A stretch of DNA of 64,000 bases. Origin: Macellibacteroides fermentans. Lineage in GTDB: Bacteria; Bacteroidota; Bacteroidia; Bacteroidales; Tannerellaceae. Made by a program: the position numbers and the translations under genes. The number at the start of each line of letters is the position of its first letter. Positions within the stretch are counted from its first letter, which is position 1. Of the stretch, positions 62,823-64,000 are shown piece by piece. The stretch lies in contig NZ_JACCCY010000001.1 of the NCBI RefSeq assembly GCF_013409575.1, forward strand, positions 62,001 through 126,000, given 5' to 3'. The notes under the pieces were generated by a model, which did not search any database, was not told where the DNA came from, and saw only the letters and a list, made by a program, of their open reading frames with translations.

Positions 62823-64000
62823 TCATACAAAAAAGCTTAGCAACAATGCAATTCCAAATCCACCCAATGCAATAATTGTTTCCATTACGGTCCACGACCT
62901 TAATGTCTGCATTTCTGTTAACCCCAGGTATTTGCCCACTAACCAGAATCCGCTGTCGTTTACATGGGATAAAATGGTAGCACCCGAAGCGATTGAAATT
63001 ACGATCAAAGCCAGGTGAATTTCGGAAAGGGTATAGGCTTCCAGTATAGGTCCGATTATTCCGGCGGCTGTAATCATGGACACTGTGGCCGAGCCTAATG
63101 TTATACGAACCGCTGCAGCAATAATAAAAGCAAGAACTATGGGAGGAAGCTTCGTGGCAGAGATGCCTTCGGCCAGAACATTACCCACACCGCTTTGGAT
63201 AAGCATCTCTTTAAATGCTCCGCCCGAACCTATGATTAAAATAATCATACCTGCCGGCGCCAGCGCTTTGGCGCTTACATCCAGTAATTGTTTTCGGGTA
63301 AATCCCCTGCGAGTACCCAGAAAATAAGCCGCCATAAGAGTTGCGATGATCAATGCCGTGAACGGGTGGCCAACAAATACAGATATATCGTACACTATGC
63401 CTTCCTGCATATAGCCGAGCTTTATCAGAAGTTCGATGACAGACTTTACCACCATAAGCATTAAGGGCATACCTATAATGGTTGCAACAGCAGTGAAAGA
63501 AGGAAGCGAACATTCTGACTGTTCTGTACCATTGTTCAGTTCTTCCATCATGTGCTTCGGGGGAGCCACATCGATTTTTTTAGAAATGTAAGATCCAAAT
63601 ACCGGACCGGCAAGAATAGCTACCGGCAGACCGATAAGAGATCCGATGAGAATGACCCAGCCTAAGTCGGCACCCAACATATCCGCCACAGCCACAGGTC
63701 CGGGAGTAGGAGGTACAAATGTATGAGTTACGGCCAGTCCTGCCAATAAAGGTATTGCATAGAACAAAGTAGAACGCTTCGTGTCTTTAGCCAAGGCATA
63801 CACAACCGGCACCAGAATTATAAAACCTACATCGAAGTAAACAGGTATGGCAATCAGAAAACCGGCCATAACCAGACTCCAATGTGCCTTGTCTTTGCCA
63901 AAACGCCGAATAAGATTCCTTGCAATGGCTTCTGTACCACCCGATGCTTCCAGTATCTGTCCGAATATTCCTCCAATGCCTACCACGGTGGCTACAAACC
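62823..64000 (-). CDS. GntP-family gluconate:H+ symporter, truncated by window edge
   Basis: An inner-membrane permease of the GntP family (gluconate and related sugar acids). The frame is open to the right edge, so its N-terminus is outside the window. About 391 residues are visible, with roughly ten hydrophobic segments. GGIFGQILEASGGTEAIARN, FGKDKAHWSLVMAGFLIAIP, FVPPTPGPVAVADMLGADLG, IIIGSGGAFKEMLIQSGVG and SHVNDSGFWLVGKYLGLT are family landmarks. A GTG at 63986 is an internal codon, not a start. It ends 61 bases before the apbE start. Confidence 0.92.
   Translation of the reverse strand, partial: FVATVVGIGGIFGQILEASGGTEAIARNLIRRFGKDKAHWSLVMAGFLIAIPVYFDVGFIILVPVVYALAKDTKRSTLFYAIPLLAGLAVTHTFVPPTPGPVAVADMLGADLGWVILIGSLIGLPVAILAGPVFGSYISKKIDVAPPKHMMEELNNGTEQSECSLPSFTAVATIIGMPLMLMVVKSVIELLIKLGYMQEGIVYDISVFVGHPFTALIIATLMAAYFLGTRRGFTRKQLLDVSAKALAPAGMIILIIGSGGAFKEMLIQSGVGNVLAEGISATKLPPIVLAFIIAAAVRITLGSATVSMITAAGIIGPILEAYTLSEIHLALIVISIASGATILSHVNDSGFWLVGKYLGLTEMQTLRSWTVMETIIALGGFGIALLLSFFV

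Noticed and set aside
62762-62830. Upstream ApbE start at 62830
   Set aside because: It would precede the promoter box at 62782-62789 and bury the lipoprotein signal that begins at ATG 62761.

Overview
This is a stretch of chromosome from a Bacteroidales bacterium (Bacteroides, Parabacteroides or a Tannerella-like relative). The evidence is the AT-rich sequence, the recurrent -7 promoter box TAnnTTTG in front of most transcription units, near-absence of Shine-Dalgarno sites, a hybrid two-component regulator (HTCS) with an AraC output domain, a V-type ATPase operon with a DUF2764 gene, a Rho factor with a long disordered insert, and a Bacteroidales-1/6S-type RNA downstream of the L20 gene. No phage, transposon, CRISPR array, tRNA or rRNA gene was seen.

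Layout. 1-3180: end of a sugar transferase, then yqgF, def, and an acyl-CoA carboxyltransferase with its biotin carrier. 3.2-5.3 kb: secreted TPR protein. 5.4-8.8 kb: thrS-infC-rpmI-rplT. 8.8-9.8 kb: a non-coding kilobase with the rplT terminator, a nested inverted-repeat element and the 6S-like RNA on the minus strand. 9.8-16.9 kb: msrA, uraA, aspS, a NIF3 protein, a zinc-ribbon protein and tilS. 17-19.2 kb: rho. 19.3-26.4 kb: an HTCS regulator next to a GH31 lipoprotein resembling alpha-xylosidases, a small glycan locus without SusC/D. 26.6-31.1 kb: murB, an MBL hydrolase, an unknown membrane-anchored protein, nth and pheS. 31.3-37.3 kb: glycerol use (glpD, glpK, glpF) followed by an ADP-forming acyl-CoA ligase. 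37.5-38.2 kb: a tiny lipoprotein and a GNAT enzyme. 38.5-46.1 kb: V-type ATPase E-DUF2764-A-B-D-I-K. 46.3-48.1 kb: a ThiC homologue. 48.3-53.3 kb: CorC-like protein, recQ and recJ. 53.7-55.9 kb: a small unknown protein and an EptA-like phosphoethanolamine transferase. 55.9-61.6 kb: two tandem paralogous sensor kinases. 61.7-64 kb: an ApbE lipoprotein and a truncated GntP symporter.

How the genes work together. Most units are housekeeping. Two metabolic modules stand out. The glycerol genes feed dihydroxyacetone phosphate into glycolysis, and the adjacent ADP-forming CoA ligase can recover ATP from acyl-CoA. The V-type ATPase has the full Na+-ligand set in its proteolipid, so it is probably Na+-coupled.

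The most unusual observation is the ThiC homologue at 46363-48060. It keeps the ThiC fold and length but has replaced all three [4Fe-4S] cysteines, one of the two zinc histidines and two substrate-binding residues. It has no visible TPP riboswitch and no thiamine genes beside it, so it looks like a repurposed or dead ThiC paralogue. Other points worth a second look are a DUF2764 protein that looks like the missing V-ATPase subunit C, two elaborate palindromic DNA elements (9045-9140 and 46213-46286), promoters fused to terminators, and an inverted repeat that brackets a promoter at 29257-29291.
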